Shown: positions 21,039 to 30,671, counted from the first letter of the stretch. The stretch: 64,000 bases of DNA from Streptomyces roseus (GCF_001044425.1 NZ_LFML01000053.1:46878-110877), one strand, 5' to 3'. The notes: generated from the letters alone by a model not told the origin. A program made the numbers and translations.

Positions 21039-21935
21039 ATGTCCGAACCGACCGGTGCCGCCCGCCGACGCGGGCCCTTCGAGGTCGGGGACCAGGTTCA
21101 GCTCACCGACCCCAAGGGCCGCCACTACACGTTCACGCTCGAAGCAGGGAAGAATTTCCACACCCACAAGGGTTCCTTCCCGCACGACGAGCTGATCGGC
21201 TCCCCCGAAGGAAGCGTCGTCCGTACCACGGGCAACGTCGCCTACCTCGCGCTGCGTCCCCTGCTCCCCGACTATGTCCTGTCCATGCCCCGCGGCGCCG
21301 CCGTGGTCTACCCCAAGGACGCCGGCCAGATCCTGGCCTTCGCCGACATCTTCCCCGGCGCCCGCGTCGTGGAAGCGGGAGTGGGCTCCGGCTCCCTCAG
21401 CAGCTTCCTGCTGCGCGCCATCGGCGACCAGGGCATGCTCCACAGCTACGAGCGCCGCGCGGACTTCGCCGAGATCGCCACCGCCAACGTCGAGCGCTAC
21501 TTCGGCGGACCCCACCCCGCGTGGCAGCTCACCGTCGGCGACCTCCAGGACAACCTGTCCGACACCGACGTCGACCGCGTGATCCTCGACATGCTCGCTC
21601 CCTGGGAGTGCCTGGAGGCCGTCTCCAAGGCACTGGTCCCCGGCGGCATCCTCTGCTGCTACGTGGCCACCACCACCCAGCTCTCCAAGACCGTCGAGTC
21701 CATCCGCGAGATCGGCTGCTTCGCCGAGCCGCAGCCCTGGGAATCGATGATCCGCAACTGGCACGTGGAAGGCCTCGCCGTCCGCCCCGACCACCGGATG
21801 ATCGGCCACACCGGCTTCCTCGTCACCGCCCGCCGCCTCGCCGACGGCGTCGAGCCGCCCATGCGTCGCCGCCGCCCCGCCAAGGGCGCCTACGGCGAGG
21901 ACTACGACGGACCCGGCAGCGACCGCTCCGCCTAG
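21039..21935 (+). CDS. trmI: tRNA (adenine(58)-N1)-methyltransferase TrmI
   Basis: The 298-residue enzyme methylates A58 in the T loop of tRNAs with S-adenosylmethionine. The N-terminal domain reads F-E-V-G-D-Q-V-Q-L-T-D-P-K-G-R. The Rossmann methyltransferase core follows with V-V-E-A-G-V-G-S-G-S-L-S as the SAM loop (near residue 110), Y-E-R-R-A-D-F as the acidic strand and D-R-V-I-L-D-M-L-A-P-W-E as the catalytic segment. The family's conserved start to the domain, P-K-D-A-G-Q-I, is present. The C-terminal 30 residues are basic and disordered. In Actinobacteria this gene lies just upstream of the arc/proteasome region, as here. Confidence 0.96.
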   Translation: MSEPTGAARRRGPFEVGDQVQLTDPKGRHYTFTLEAGKNFHTHKGSFPHDELIGSPEGSVVRTTGNVAYLALRPLLPDYVLSMPRGAAVVYPKDAGQILAFADIFPGARVVEAGVGSGSLSSFLLRAIGDQGMLHSYERRADFAEIATANVERYFGGPHPAWQLTVGDLQDNLSDTDVDRVILDMLAPWECLEAVSKALVPGGILCCYVATTTQLSKTVESIREIGCFAEPQPWESMIRNWHVEGLAVRPDHRMIGHTGFLVTARRLADGVEPPMRRRRPAKGAYGEDYDGPGSDRSA

Positions 21936-21968
21936 ACCCCGGCGAGGCCCCCCGGCCCACCCAACACC

Positions 21969-22022
21969 AAGGCGCTGTGGCGCAGTTCCCCGCACCATCC
22001 GGGAACTGCGCCACAGCGCCTT
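21969..22022 (+). terminator. Terminator after trmI
   Basis: A perfect 22-base-pair stem (21969-21990 with 22001-22022) with a ten-base loop is followed by T residues. The GCGCAGTTCCC core resembles an intergenic palindrome that I recall being widespread in Streptomyces genomes. Confidence 0.9.
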
Positions 22023-22149
22023 TTCGTTGTCCCACCAGCCACCCCCCCCCATACCGGCCCCAGCCGACACGGACCCGGCCGTTCCACCCCGGTGTGAGGT
22101 GTGGCACGATGCTGGCTCCCCGTCATCCCCCGCACAGGAGACACCCCGC

Positions 22150-22764
22150 GTGCCGCACCGCCCCGCAGAGCTGACGCCGACGCCGGAACTCCTGTCCCAC
22201 CACGGCGCCGGGCCGCTCCACTGGCTCGCCACGGCCACCGCCATGGCCGCCGTCGTGGCCCTCGCGGGACTCCTCCAGCCGGACGCCTCCGCCACCGGCC
22301 GCGCAGCCGCCCCGACCGGCACCACCGCAGCCCCCGCGAGCGGCCCGCAGGCCACCGCCCCCGACCCGGCGGCCGTCACCTACCCGCTGGACTGCAAAGG
22401 GCTCCCCACGGCCGTCACGGCCACCGCACAGGGCGACCTCGACGGCGACCGCCGCCCCGAGACCGTCGCCGCCGTACGCTGCGACGCAGGATCCGGCACC
22501 CCGCCCCACGCGATCTACGTCCTCGCCCAGGACAGGACCCCCGGCGCGACCCCGAGGATCGTCGCGACCCTCCTGGAGGCCGGGAAACGACAAACCGCCG
22601 CCGACCTCACGATCAGCGACGGAGTCGTCACCGCCAGCCTCCTGGGTTATTCCTCACCCCAGGTGCCCCGCTACAGCCCCGACGTGAAACAGCTCGCCAA
22701 GTGGCGCTGGACCGGCGGAAAATTCCGCCAGGAGCTGACGAACTCAGACGCCGGGAGTGTTTGA
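22150..22764 (+). CDS. Uncharacterised membrane-anchored or secreted protein
   Basis: The 204-residue product starts at GTG 22150 behind CAGGAG. A hydrophobic segment (L-A-T-A-T-A-M-A-A-V-V-A-L-A-G-L-L, residues 25-41) follows a short N-terminal region and serves as signal peptide or anchor. After an Ala/Pro/Thr linker comes a domain with a Q-G-D-L-D-G-D-R-R-P-E-T motif, similar to the calcium-binding loop of FG-GAP/VCBS repeats, and a single Cys pair (Y-P-L-D-C...V-R-C-D). I recognise no family with a known function. It is convergent with the ferredoxin gene, with only four bases between the two stops. Confidence 0.75.
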   Translation: MPHRPAELTPTPELLSHHGAGPLHWLATATAMAAVVALAGLLQPDASATGRAAAPTGTTAAPASGPQATAPDPAAVTYPLDCKGLPTAVTATAQGDLDGDRRPETVAAVRCDAGSGTPPHAIYVLAQDRTPGATPRIVATLLEAGKRQTAADLTISDGVVTASLLGYSSPQVPRYSPDVKQLAKWRWTGGKFRQELTNSDAGSV

Positions 22765-22768
22765 ACCC

Positions 22769-23089
22769 TCACTCCGCGTCCGGACCGAACACCTCGACCC
22801 TGTCCGAAACGCGCCTTACGTGGATGCAGTCACCCGGGCACTCCTTCGCCGAGTCCACCACGTCCTGCAACAGCGTCAGAGGAACCGGAGTCGTCGCCCC
22901 CGCCTCCACCAGAAGCTCGTCCTCAGGGCTCTTCACATACGCCAGACCATCGATGTCCAGCTCGAACACCTCCGGCGCGTACTGCACACAGATGCCGTCA
23001 CCGGTGCACAGGTCCTGGTCGATCCAGACCTCGAGCGGCTCGCCGGCCTGCCCGGCACCACCCGTGGGAGCCTCCTGCTGCACGGTCAT
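22769..23089 (-). CDS. Ferredoxin, single-cluster [3Fe-4S]/[4Fe-4S] type
   Basis: The 106-residue acidic protein has C28-T-G-D-G-I-C34 and, near the C-terminus, E-C84-P-G-D-C88-I. A D at the position of the usual second cysteine and the CxxDxxC spacing point to a single [3Fe-4S] cluster, the kind that serves cytochrome P450s in Streptomyces, although the extra C88 leaves a 4Fe-4S form possible. The first 18 residues are a flexible Gly/Ala leader. Divergent from the arc gene across a 264-base gap; no P450 is nearby, so its redox partner is unknown. Confidence 0.92.
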   Translation of the reverse strand: MTVQQEAPTGGAGQAGEPLEVWIDQDLCTGDGICVQYAPEVFELDIDGLAYVKSPEDELLVEAGATTPVPLTLLQDVVDSAKECPGDCIHVRRVSDRVEVFGPDAE

Positions 23090-23309
23090 ATCTCCTGCCG
23101 TTCCCTGCGCTCAGTGATCCGTTTCCGCCACGAGCCGCGGCAAGTCGCGCGGGCCCTGACGGGTGTTGAACACTTCGACCTTACAACCGGCCGCTTTCCG
23201 ATGTTGATGGGTGGGTATTTCCTTGGCGTGAGGGAGTACGCAAGGGTGAAGATCGGACACACCTCTACCGTCTTTGTGATCTAGGGGTTTCAATCACCAC
23301 CAGCCCAGG

Positions 23310-23315
23310 TAGGGT
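23310..23315 (+). promoter_or_regulatory. Probable -10 box (TAGGGT) of arc
   Basis: TAGGGT lies 38 bases before the arc GTG. The same hexamer occurs before pup (26972-26977). No good -35 was seen, so this is a weak prediction. Confidence 0.35.
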
Positions 23316-23353
23316 CAGGAAGCGTCCAGCTCCCCTTGGAGGAGGTGAGGACC

Positions 23354-25120
23354 GTGGCAGCCCACGACGACGACATCAACCGCGGCATCCGGCCGGGGCG
23401 AGGGTCTGAGGACCCCGCCGGCCAGGTTGCCTATCTCGAGCAGGAAATCGCCGTCCTGCGACGAAAGCTCGCCGACTCTCCGCGACACACGAGGATTCTC
23501 GAAGAGCGGATCGTCGAGCTCCAGACAAACCTGGCCGGCGTCTCCGCGCAAAACGAGCGACTGGCAAATACGCTCCGTGAGGCCCGCGACCAGATCATCG
23601 CGCTCAAAGAGGAAGTCGACCGGCTCGCGCAGCCGCCGGCCGGCTTCGGCGTCTTCCTTCAGGCCAACGAAGACGGCACCGTCGACATCTTCACCGGCGG
23701 CCGAAAGCTCCGCGTGAACGTCAGCCCCAGCGTCGAACCGGAAGACCTCCGGCGCGGCCAGGAGGTCATGCTCAACGAGGCCCTCAACGTGGTCGAGGCC
23801 ATGGAGTTCGAGCGGGCCGGGGACATCGTCACCCTCAAGGAGATCCTCGAGGACGGCGAGCGCGCCCTGGTGGTCGGGCACACCGACGAGGAGAGGGTGG
23901 TGAGGCTCGCCGAGCCGCTCCTGGACATCACCATCCGCCCCGGCGACGCCCTCCTGCTCGAACCCCGCTCCGGCTACGTCTACGAGGTCGTCCCCAAGAG
24001 CGAGGTCGAGGACCTGGTCCTCGAAGAGGTCCCCGACATCGACTACGACAAGATCGGCGGCCTGGGCGACCAGATCGAACTGATCCGCGACGCGGTCGAG
24101 CTCCCGTACCTCTACCCCGACCTCTTCAAGGAACACGAACTGCGGCCCCCGAAGGGCATCCTGCTCTACGGCCCCCCCGGCTGCGGCAAGACGCTCATCG
24201 CCAAGGCAGTGGCCAACTCCCTTGCCAAGAAGGTCGCCGAAGTGACCGGACAGGCCCAGGGCAAGTCCTACTTCCTGAACATCAAGGGCCCCGAACTCCT
24301 CAACAAGTACGTCGGCGAGACAGAGCGGCACATCCGCCTCGTCTTCCAGCGTGCCCGCGAGAAGGCCAGCGAGGGCACCCCCGTCATCGTCTTCTTCGAC
24401 GAGATGGAATCCCTCTTCCGCACCCGCGGATCCGGCGTCAGCTCGGACGTGGAGAACACCATCGTCCCCCAGCTGCTCGCCGAGATCGACGGCGTGGAAG
24501 GCCTGGAGAACGTCATCGTCATCGGCGCCTCCAACCGCGAGGACATGATCGACCCGGCCATCCTGCGCCCCGGCCGGCTCGACGTGAAGATCAAGATCGA
24601 GCGCCCCGACGCCGAAGCGGCGAAGGACATCTTCGCCAAGTACCTCAAGGCCTCGCTGCCGCTCCACACCGACGACCTCACCGAGCACTCCGGCTCGCCC
24701 GAGGTCGCCGTCCACAGCATGATCCAGACCGTCGTCGAGCAGATGTACGCCGAAACCGAGGAGAACCGCTTCCTCGAGGTCACGTACGCCAACGGCGACA
24801 AGGAAGTCCTCTACTTCAAGGACTTCAACTCCGGCGCCATGATCCAGAACATCGTGGACCGGGCCAAGAAGATGGCGATCAAGGCCTTCCTCGAACACAA
24901 CCAGAAGGGCCTGCGGGTGGCACACCTGCTCCAGGCCTGCGTGGACGAGTTCAAGGAGAACGAAGACCTGCCCAACACCACCAACCCCGACGACTGGGCC
25001 CGCATCTCCGGCAAGAAGGGCGAGCGGATCGTATTCATCCGCACACTCGTCACCGGAAAGCAGGGCGCGGACACCGGACGCTCCATCGACACGGTGGCGA
25101 ACACCGGTCAGTACCTCTGA
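23354..25120 (+). CDS. arc: Proteasome-associated AAA ATPase (ARC/Mpa)
   Basis: The 588-residue ATPase forms a hexameric ring that captures pupylated proteins, unfolds them and feeds the 20S core. Domains in order: N-terminal coiled coil (about 24-92, heptads of L/I in [13 protein letters not shown]), tandem OB folds (about 95-225), AAA module with Walker A G-P-P-G-C-G-K-T at 273-280, Walker B F-F-D-E at 347-350 and arginine finger in L-R-P-G-R-L-D. The C-terminus is G-Q-Y-L, the penultimate-tyrosine docking motif. I chose GTG 23354 because a near-ideal GGAGGTGA site lies just upstream. A terminator separates it from dop. Confidence 0.98.
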   Translation: MAAHDDDINRGIRPGRGSEDPAGQVAYLEQEIAVLRRKLADSPRHTRILEERIVELQTNLAGVSAQNERLANTLREARDQIIALKEEVDRLAQPPAGFGVFLQANEDGTVDIFTGGRKLRVNVSPSVEPEDLRRGQEVMLNEALNVVEAMEFERAGDIVTLKEILEDGERALVVGHTDEERVVRLAEPLLDITIRPGDALLLEPRSGYVYEVVPKSEVEDLVLEEVPDIDYDKIGGLGDQIELIRDAVELPYLYPDLFKEHELRPPKGILLYGPPGCGKTLIAKAVANSLAKKVAEVTGQAQGKSYFLNIKGPELLNKYVGETERHIRLVFQRAREKASEGTPVIVFFDEMESLFRTRGSGVSSDVENTIVPQLLAEIDGVEGLENVIVIGASNREDMIDPAILRPGRLDVKIKIERPDAEAAKDIFAKYLKASLPLHTDDLTEHSGSPEVAVHSMIQTVVEQMYAETEENRFLEVTYANGDKEVLYFKDFNSGAMIQNIVDRAKKMAIKAFLEHNQKGLRVAHLLQACVDEFKENEDLPNTTNPDDWARISGKKGERIVFIRTLVTGKQGADTGRSIDTVANTGQYL

Positions 25121-25130
25121 TCGAACAGGG

Positions 25131-25165
25131 CGGCTGCGGGTGCCCTGCCCGGGCACCCGCAGCCG
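25131..25165 (+). terminator. Terminator between arc and dop
   Basis: A perfect 15-base-pair stem (25131-25145 with 25151-25165) with a TGCCC loop begins ten bases after the arc stop, so dop is probably transcribed separately. Confidence 0.88.
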
Positions 25166-25246
25166 ACTGCTTTACCGACTGCTTTCAGCCGGTGACGGAG
25201 TGAAGTCAATGACTGAAATGATCTCCCCACCGGCGCGGAGTGGTTC

Positions 25247-25252
25247 TAGGCT
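25247..25252 (+). promoter_or_regulatory. Probable -10 box (TAGGCT) of dop
   Basis: TAGGCT lies 114 bases before the dop ATG and after the arc terminator, giving dop its own promoter and an untranslated leader of about 107 bases. Confidence 0.4.
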
Positions 25253-25365
25253 CTTCCGTACCGCCGGTCGCGCAGTGCGGGGACGGGCACCGCACACGCA
25301 CCGGAGCACCAGCGGTACTTGAGCGCCGCTCCCGAACGGGAGCGCCGCCGGGCAAGGAGGGCCGC

Positions 25366-26877
25366 ATGACCGTACGGCGAGTAATGGGAATCGAGACGGA
25401 GTACGGGATCTCCGTCCCGGGGCACCCGAACGCCAATGCCATGCTCACCTCGTCCCAGATCGTCAACGCCTACGCGGCGGCGATGCACCGGGCGCGCCGC
25501 GCCCGCTGGGACTTCGAGGAGGAGAACCCGCTGCGGGACGCCCGCGGCTTCGACCTCGCCCGCGAGGCCGCAGACAACAGCCAGCTGACCGACGAGGACA
25601 TCGGCCTCGCCAACGTCATCCTCACCAACGGCGCACGGCTCTACGTCGACCACGCGCACCCCGAATACAGCTCCCCGGAGATCACCAACCCGCTCGACGC
25701 CGTCCTCTGGGACAAGGCCGGGGAGCGGATCATGGCCGAGGCCGCCGTACGGGCCGCCCAGCTCCCCGGCGCCCAGCCCATCCACCTCTACAAGAACAAC
25801 ACCGACAACAAGGGCGCCTCCTACGGCACGCACGAGAACTACCTGATGAAGCGGGAGACCCCCTTCTCGGAGATCGTGCGCCACCTGACCCCCTTCTTCG
25901 TCTCCCGCCAGGTGGTCACCGGCGCCGGACGCGTGGGGATCGGTCAGGACGGCCGCGAGCACGGCTTCCAGATCAGCCAGCGCGCGGACTACTTCGAGGT
26001 CGAGGTCGGCCTGGAGACCACGCTCAAGCGGCCCATCATCAACACGCGCGACGAGCCGCACTCGGACGCCGAGAAGTACCGCCGCCTGCACGTGATCATC
26101 GGCGACGCCAACCTCTCCGAGATCTCCACGTACCTCAAGCTCGGCACCACGGCGCTCGTCCTCTCCATGATCGAGGACTCCTTCATCAACGTCGACCTGG
26201 CCGTGGACCAGCCCGTCCGGACCCTGCACCAGGTCTCACACGACCCCGATCTGCAACACCTGATCACGCTGCGCAGCGGGCGCACCCTGACCGCCGTACA
26301 ACTCCAGATGGAGTACTTCGAGCTGGCCAGGAAGTACGTGGACGAGCGTTTCGGCTCGGACGCGGACGAGCAGACCAAGGACGTCCTGGTCCGCTGGGAG
26401 GACGTGCTGGGCCGGCTGGAGAGCGACCCGATGAGCCTGTCGGGGGAGCTGGACTGGATCGCCAAGCGAGAGATCCTGGAGGGCTACCGCAGGCGCGACG
26501 GACTCGGCTGGGACGCCGCCCGGCTGCACCTGGTGGACCTCCAGTACGCGGACGTACGGCCCGAGAAGGGGCTGTACAACCGCCTGGTGGCCCGCGGCAA
26601 GATGAAGCGGCTGGTGGAGGAGGCCGCGGTGGAGCGGGCCCAGGGCAAGCCGCCGGAGGACACCCGGGCCTACTTCCGGGGCCGGTGCCTGGAGCAGTAC
26701 GCGGACGACGTGGCCGCGGCCTCGTGGGACTCGGTGATCTTCGACCTCCCGGGCCGCGACTCCCTCCAGCGGGTCCCGACCCTGGAACCCCTGCGGGGTA
26801 CCCGCAAGCACGTGAAGGAGCTCCTGGACCGCTGCCGCACGGCGGAGGACCTGGTGCGGGTACTCAGCGGGAACTGA
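25366..26877 (+). CDS. dop: Pup deamidase/depupylase Dop
   Basis: The 503-residue enzyme belongs to the carboxylate-amine ligase fold shared with PafA and glutamine synthetase. It starts [16 protein letters not shown] with AAGGAGG upstream. The catalytic Asp is D95 in [10 protein letters not shown]. Residues about 28-80 contain the extra Dop loop ([15 protein letters not shown]) that is missing from PafA and distinguishes the two. In mycobacteria Dop converts Pup-Gln to Pup-Glu and removes Pup from substrates; because the Pup encoded here already ends in Glu, only the depupylase activity should be required. pup follows after 170 bases. Confidence 0.97.
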   Translation: MTVRRVMGIETEYGISVPGHPNANAMLTSSQIVNAYAAAMHRARRARWDFEEENPLRDARGFDLAREAADNSQLTDEDIGLANVILTNGARLYVDHAHPEYSSPEITNPLDAVLWDKAGERIMAEAAVRAAQLPGAQPIHLYKNNTDNKGASYGTHENYLMKRETPFSEIVRHLTPFFVSRQVVTGAGRVGIGQDGREHGFQISQRADYFEVEVGLETTLKRPIINTRDEPHSDAEKYRRLHVIIGDANLSEISTYLKLGTTALVLSMIEDSFINVDLAVDQPVRTLHQVSHDPDLQHLITLRSGRTLTAVQLQMEYFELARKYVDERFGSDADEQTKDVLVRWEDVLGRLESDPMSLSGELDWIAKREILEGYRRRDGLGWDAARLHLVDLQYADVRPEKGLYNRLVARGKMKRLVEEAAVERAQGKPPEDTRAYFRGRCLEQYADDVAAASWDSVIFDLPGRDSLQRVPTLEPLRGTRKHVKELLDRCRTAEDLVRVLSGN

Positions 26878-26946
26878 GGGCTGAAAAGCCTCCGGTCAGG
26901 GAATCATGAAAGCAGCCGCATGTTGTGAAAGTGCGGGGACGGATGT

Positions 26947-27011
26947 CGGACCCTCCTTGTAGGGTCCGGCATAGGGTCTGATCTTGAGAGATCCCGATCC
27001 CGGGGTCTCTC
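26947..27011 (+). promoter_or_regulatory. dop-pup intergenic hairpins and pup promoter box
   Basis: The first hairpin (26947-26954 with 26961-26968, CGGACCCT/AGGGTCCG) probably ends dop transcription. A TAGGGT box at 26972-26977 gives a predicted start near 26984. A second hairpin (around 26986-27011, GAGAGATCCC pairing with GGGGTCTCTC, one G-T pair) would lie in the pup 5' leader. Confidence 0.45.
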
Positions 27012-27047
27012 GACATGAGCGTGCGAACCGAGCGGGGTGAGGTAGAC

Positions 27048-27260
27048 ATGGCGACCAAGGACACCGGCGGCGGACAGCAGAAGGCGACTCGCTCGACCGA
27101 GGAGGTCGAGGAGGCGGCGGTCGAGGAATCGACCGACCTCAAGGAGCGCCAGGAAAAGCTCTCCGACGACGTCGACTCCGTACTTGACGAGATTGACGAT
27201 GTCTTGGAAGAGAACGCCGAGGATTTCGTGAGGTCATTCGTGCAAAAGGGTGGCGAGTAA
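27048..27260 (+). CDS. pup: Prokaryotic ubiquitin-like protein Pup
   Basis: The 70-residue protein is mostly disordered and acidic, with a helical central part (about 28-60, L-K-E-R-Q-E-K-L-S-D-D-V-D-S-V-L) that binds the Arc coiled coil, and the tail F-V-Q-K-G-G-E. The C-terminal Glu is the residue PafA joins to substrate lysines; mycobacterial Pup ends in Gln and must be deamidated, this one need not be. I use ATG 27048 behind GAGGTAG; the upstream in-frame ATG would add 11 unconserved residues. The endonuclease VII-like gene and prcBA follow in the same direction. Confidence 0.97.
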   Translation: MATKDTGGGQQKATRSTEEVEEAAVEESTDLKERQEKLSDDVDSVLDEIDDVLEENAEDFVRSFVQKGGE

Positions 27261-27296
27261 GGCTCGTCGGGGCCGTTTAGCCTTCGAATCGAAGGT

Positions 27297-27908
27297 ATGG
27301 GGGGTTGGGTGGCCAAGACGGTGCCTGAAGGCATGAAGCGCTGCTCGCGATGTAAGCGCGTTCAGTCGTGCGACGCCTTCGCGAGTAATCGCGCCATGCG
27401 GGACGGTCTGCAGGCGTACTGCCGGGATTGCCAGGCCGAGCACTACAAGCAGCGGCAAGAGGCGAAGGGGAGGACGGTACGGGTCAAGATCCCCGTGCCG
27501 TCCGGGCATAAACGGTGCCCCCAGTGCGGGGAGGTCAAGCCTTACTCGCAGTGGGAGCCCAACAAGACGAGTTCGGACGGGTGGGCCAGCTATTGCCGAG
27601 AATGCCGGGCTCAGCGCAATCGGGCCTCGTACTTCAAGCGGCACTACGGCATCACCGAGTCGGAGCGCGACGAGATGATCGCCGCGCAGGGCGGGGTCTG
27701 CGTCATCTGCCAAGCGGGTCCGGCAGAGCACGTGGATCACGATCATCAGACGGGTAAGGTCCGAGGCGTACTGTGCTTCAGCTGTAACGCGGCACTGGGA
27801 CAGTTCAAGGATCGGCCGGACGTCATACGGCGTGCAGCCGCTTACGTGGAAGGAAACCTGTGGAAGCCAACAATCGCGGCACAGGGCGTCTACCGGCAGC
27901 CTTCCTGA
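27297..27908 (+). CDS. Endonuclease VII/HNH-family protein in the proteasome operon
   Basis: The product is 203 residues from ATG 27297; GTG 27309 and ATG 27333 are other possible starts because no ribosome site is convincing. Two tandem zinc-binding units open it (C-S-R-C...C-R-D-C and C-P-Q-C...C-R-E-C), then comes the recombination endonuclease VII core: G-G-V-C-V-I-C-Q near residue 139, [16 protein letters not shown] and C-N-A-A-L-G. Zinc ligands and the catalytic HxDHD are all intact, so it should be an active nuclease. Its third codon positions contain visibly more A/T than its neighbours. It overlaps prcB by 49 bases. Confidence 0.88.
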   Translation: MGGWVAKTVPEGMKRCSRCKRVQSCDAFASNRAMRDGLQAYCRDCQAEHYKQRQEAKGRTVRVKIPVPSGHKRCPQCGEVKPYSQWEPNKTSSDGWASYCRECRAQRNRASYFKRHYGITESERDEMIAAQGGVCVICQAGPAEHVDHDHQTGKVRGVLCFSCNAALGQFKDRPDVIRRAAAYVEGNLWKPTIAAQGVYRQPS

Positions 27909-28699
27909 CGCCGGGTTCGTCTTCGTTCATGGACTTCCTCGGGGCGCACTCGCCCGAGATGCTGCCGGGCAACCGGAAGCTGCCCGAGGGCGTCGTCGAG
28001 GCGCCGCACGGGACGACCATCGTCGCGGCCACCTTCCCCGGCGGGGTCGTGCTGGCCGGTGACCGGCGCGCGACCATGGGGAACATGATCGCGCAGCGGG
28101 ACATCGAGAAGGTGTTCCCGGCCGACGAGTACTCCGCGGTGGGCATCGCCGGTACGGCCGGTCTGGCCGTGGAGATGGTCAAGCTGTTCCAGTTGGAGCT
28201 GGAGCACTTCGAGAAGGTGGAGGGGACGACCCTCAGCCTGGAGGGCAAGGCCAACCGGCTCTCCACCATGATCCGGAGCAATCTGGGCATGGCGATGCAG
28301 GGGCTGGCGGTCGTTCCGCTGTTCGCGGGGTACGACGAGGCCAAGGAGAAGGGCCGGATCTTCTCCTACGACGTGACCGGCGGCCGCTCCGAGGAGCACG
28401 GTTATGCCGCGACGGGGTCCGGTTCGATCTTCGCCCGGGGCTCGATGAAGAAGCTGTTCCGCCCCGACCTGACGGAGGAGCAGGCCACCACCCTGGTCGT
28501 GCAGGCGCTGTACGACGCCGCCGATGACGACTCGGCGACGGGCGGTCCGGACCTGTACCGCCACATCTACCCGATCGTCACGGTCATCACCGACGAGGGC
28601 TTCCGCAGGCTGACGGACGAGGAGTCGCAGGAGCTCGCCCGTACCGTCACCAACCGCCGGCTGGAGCAGCCCGACGGCCCGCGCGCCGCCCTGCTCTGA
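27860..28699 (+). CDS. prcB: 20S proteasome beta subunit PrcB
   Basis: The 279-residue precursor starts at GTG 27860 with AAGGAAA upstream, inside the end of the endonuclease gene. A 51-residue propeptide is followed by H-G-T-T-I-V-A, where T52 becomes the catalytic N-terminal nucleophile after autoprocessing. K in A-G-D-R-R-A-T is replaced in register by the usual D-R-R and the S-G-S segment ([10 protein letters not shown]) is present. Two seven-membered beta rings form the chamber's core. prcA follows after 40 bases. Confidence 0.97.
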   Translation: MEANNRGTGRLPAAFLTPGSSSFMDFLGAHSPEMLPGNRKLPEGVVEAPHGTTIVAATFPGGVVLAGDRRATMGNMIAQRDIEKVFPADEYSAVGIAGTAGLAVEMVKLFQLELEHFEKVEGTTLSLEGKANRLSTMIRSNLGMAMQGLAVVPLFAGYDEAKEKGRIFSYDVTGGRSEEHGYAATGSGSIFARGSMKKLFRPDLTEEQATTLVVQALYDAADDDSATGGPDLYRHIYPIVTVITDEGFRRLTDEESQELARTVTNRRLEQPDGPRAALL

Positions 28700-28739
28700 C
28701 CACTCCTCTCGTCGCCCAGAAGAAAGGGACGGACAACCG

Positions 28740-29504
28740 GTGTCGACTCCGTTCTATGTGTCACCCCAGCAGGCCATGGCCGACCGGGCGGAATACGCCC
28801 GCAAGGGCATCGCCCGCGGTCGCAGCCTTGTCGTGCTGCAGTACGCCGACGGCATCGTGTTCGTGGGTGAGAACCCGTCGCGCGCGCTGCACAAGTTCAG
28901 CGAGATCTACGACCGGATCGGCTTCGCGGCCGCCGGCAAGTACAACGAGTACGAGAACCTGCGGATCGGTGGCGTGCGCTATGCCGATCTGCGCGGATAC
29001 ACCTACGACCGTGACGATGTGACGGCCCGTGGGCTGGCGAACGTCTACGCGCAGACGTTGGGCACGATCTTCTCGTCGGCCGGTGAGAAGCCGTACGAGG
29101 TGGAGCTGGTCGTGGCCGAGGTCGGTGCGACGGCGGCGGGTGACCAGATCTACCGGCTGCCGCACGACGGTTCGATCGTGGACGAGCACGGTTCGGTCGC
29201 GGTCGGTGGCAATGCCGAGCAGATCAGTACGTACCTGGATCAGCGGCACCGGGACGGGATGACGCTGGCGGAGGCGGTGAAGCTGGCGGTGCAGGCGCTG
29301 TCGAGCCAGGCGAACGGTGCGGACAAGACGATTCCGGCCGAGCGGCTGGAGGTCGCGGTGCTGGACCGTACGCGGGCCCAGCAGCGGAAGTTCAAGCGGA
29401 TCCGGGGGCGGCAGTTGTCGCGGCTGCTGGAGGCGGACGTGACGGCGGCGGTGCAGGCGGACGCCGTGTCGAACGACGAGGCTCCCGAGGACGATTCCGA
29501 GTAG
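28740..29504 (+). CDS. prcA: 20S proteasome alpha subunit PrcA
   Basis: The 254-residue subunit starts at GTG 28740. It has the alpha-type N-terminus [23 protein letters not shown] that gates the pore, no catalytic Thr, and an acidic C-terminal tail (E-A-P-E-D-D-S-E). Its outer surface binds the Arc C-terminal tyrosine. It is the last gene of pup-endonuclease-prcB-prcA and is followed after 16 bases by a strong terminator. Confidence 0.97.
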   Translation: MSTPFYVSPQQAMADRAEYARKGIARGRSLVVLQYADGIVFVGENPSRALHKFSEIYDRIGFAAAGKYNEYENLRIGGVRYADLRGYTYDRDDVTARGLANVYAQTLGTIFSSAGEKPYEVELVVAEVGATAAGDQIYRLPHDGSIVDEHGSVAVGGNAEQISTYLDQRHRDGMTLAEAVKLAVQALSSQANGADKTIPAERLEVAVLDRTRAQQRKFKRIRGRQLSRLLEADVTAAVQADAVSNDEAPEDDSE

Positions 29505-29520
29505 GGATCCCCGTGTGAAG

Positions 29521-29550
29521 AGCGCCCCCGGCCTTCGGGCCGGGGGCGCT
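29521..29550. terminator. Terminator after prcA
   Basis: A 13-base-pair perfect stem (29521-29533 with 29538-29550) closed by a TTCG tetraloop lies between the convergent prcA and LacI-type genes. Confidence 0.92.
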
Positions 29551-29559
29551 TTCGTGTTG

Positions 29560-30558
29560 TCAGGCGGGGGCCGGGCCGGTGGAGGCGCGGACGACGAGGT
29601 CGACCGGGAGGTCGGGGGCGCTCCAGGGGGTGCCGTCGAGGACGGCGAGGAGGGCGGTCATGCCTTGTTCGCCGACGCGTTCGGCGGGGAGGTGGACGGT
29701 GGTGAGTTCGGGTTCGACGGCGGTGGCGAGGGCGAGGTCGTCGAAGCCGGTGACGGAGAGGTCCTCGGGGATGCGCAGGCCCAGGCGCCGGGCGGCTTTG
29801 CAGGTGCCGGCGGCGAGGATGTCGTCGTCGCAGACGACGGCGGTGGGGCGGGTTCCGGGGGCTGCGAGGGCGGTTTCCATGGCCGTGCGGGCCCCGGTGA
29901 CGGTGAGGGGGGCTCGTACGGTGCGCAGCTCGGCGTGGGGCGGGAGGAGGGCGGCGAGGGCGTGGGCGCGGACGTCGAAGGTCCAGGAGTCGACGGCGGA
30001 GGCGAGGTGGAGGATGCGGCGGTGGCCGAGGGTGAGGAGGTGTTCGGTGATCTGTCGCATGCCGTCGGCCATGGCGAGGTTGACGTGGGCGCTGGCGCGG
30101 GTGGCGGTGGGGTCGCTGTCGAGCATGACGAGGGGGAGTTCGGTGTCGCCGCCGATGGCGTCGAGGGCGTGGGCGGCCATGGAGGAGGCGATGACGCCGT
30201 CGAGGGCGGTGCTGGCGGAGGGGAAGGGGTCTCGGGCGGGGCCGGTGCCGTCGGGGGAGGGGTAGAGGACGACGCCGAAGCCGTGTTCGGCGGCGATGCG
30301 GGCGGCGCCGGTGTAGACGCGGGCGAAGAACTCGTTGGTGAGGGCGGGGACGACGAGGAGGGCGGTGCGGGTGGAGCCGAGGCGGAGGTTGCGGGCGGCG
30401 AGGTTGGGGCGGTAGCCGAGGGTGGTGGCGGTGTGGCGGACGTGGGCGGCGGTGCGTTCGGAGACGCGGCCGCGCCATTTGTCGCCGAGGACGAGGGAGA
30501 CGGTGGCTTGTGAGACTCCGGCGGCGGTGGCCACGTCGCGGCTGGTGGGTCTCGTCAC
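29560..30558 (-). CDS. LacI-family transcriptional regulator
   Basis: The 332-residue repressor-type protein opens with T-S-R-D-V-A-T-A-A-G-V-S-Q-A-T-V-S-L-V-L, the LacI helix-turn-helix, then the hinge G-Y-R-P-N-L-A-A-R-N-L-R. The periplasmic-binding-like effector domain follows (L-L-V-V-P-A-L-T-N-E-F-F, then V-T-G-F-D-D-L-A-L-A near the end). It is divergent from an MFS transporter with 113 bases between, so it probably controls that gene and itself through the repeat at 30608-30642. The ligand is unknown; most LacI proteins bind sugars, while the transporter here does not look like a sugar carrier. Confidence 0.94.
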   Translation of the reverse strand: MTRPTSRDVATAAGVSQATVSLVLGDKWRGRVSERTAAHVRHTATTLGYRPNLAARNLRLGSTRTALLVVPALTNEFFARVYTGAARIAAEHGFGVVLYPSPDGTGPARDPFPSASTALDGVIASSMAAHALDAIGGDTELPLVMLDSDPTATRASAHVNLAMADGMRQITEHLLTLGHRRILHLASAVDSWTFDVRAHALAALLPPHAELRTVRAPLTVTGARTAMETALAAPGTRPTAVVCDDDILAAGTCKAARRLGLRIPEDLSVTGFDDLALATAVEPELTTVHLPAERVGEQGMTALLAVLDGTPWSAPDLPVDLVVRASTGPAPA

Positions 30559-30607
30559 ACGGTGCTCCTGGTGGCGTTGTTCGGGTGGACCCCTGTGGTG
30601 GGGACAT

Positions 30608-30642
30608 GGTACGTATGACGGGTCACGTTATACGTATTACCC
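30608..30642. promoter_or_regulatory. Candidate LacI-type operator region
   Basis: Arms GGTACGTAT (30608-30616) and ATACGTATTACC (30630-30641) are inverted relative to each other around a 13-base centre. The site lies 50 bases upstream of the LacI-type start and 30 bases before the MFS start, and is unusually A/T-rich for this window. Confidence 0.4.
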
Positions 30643-30671
30643 CGGCTGGATCCGGGCAGAAGGGGGCCGTC

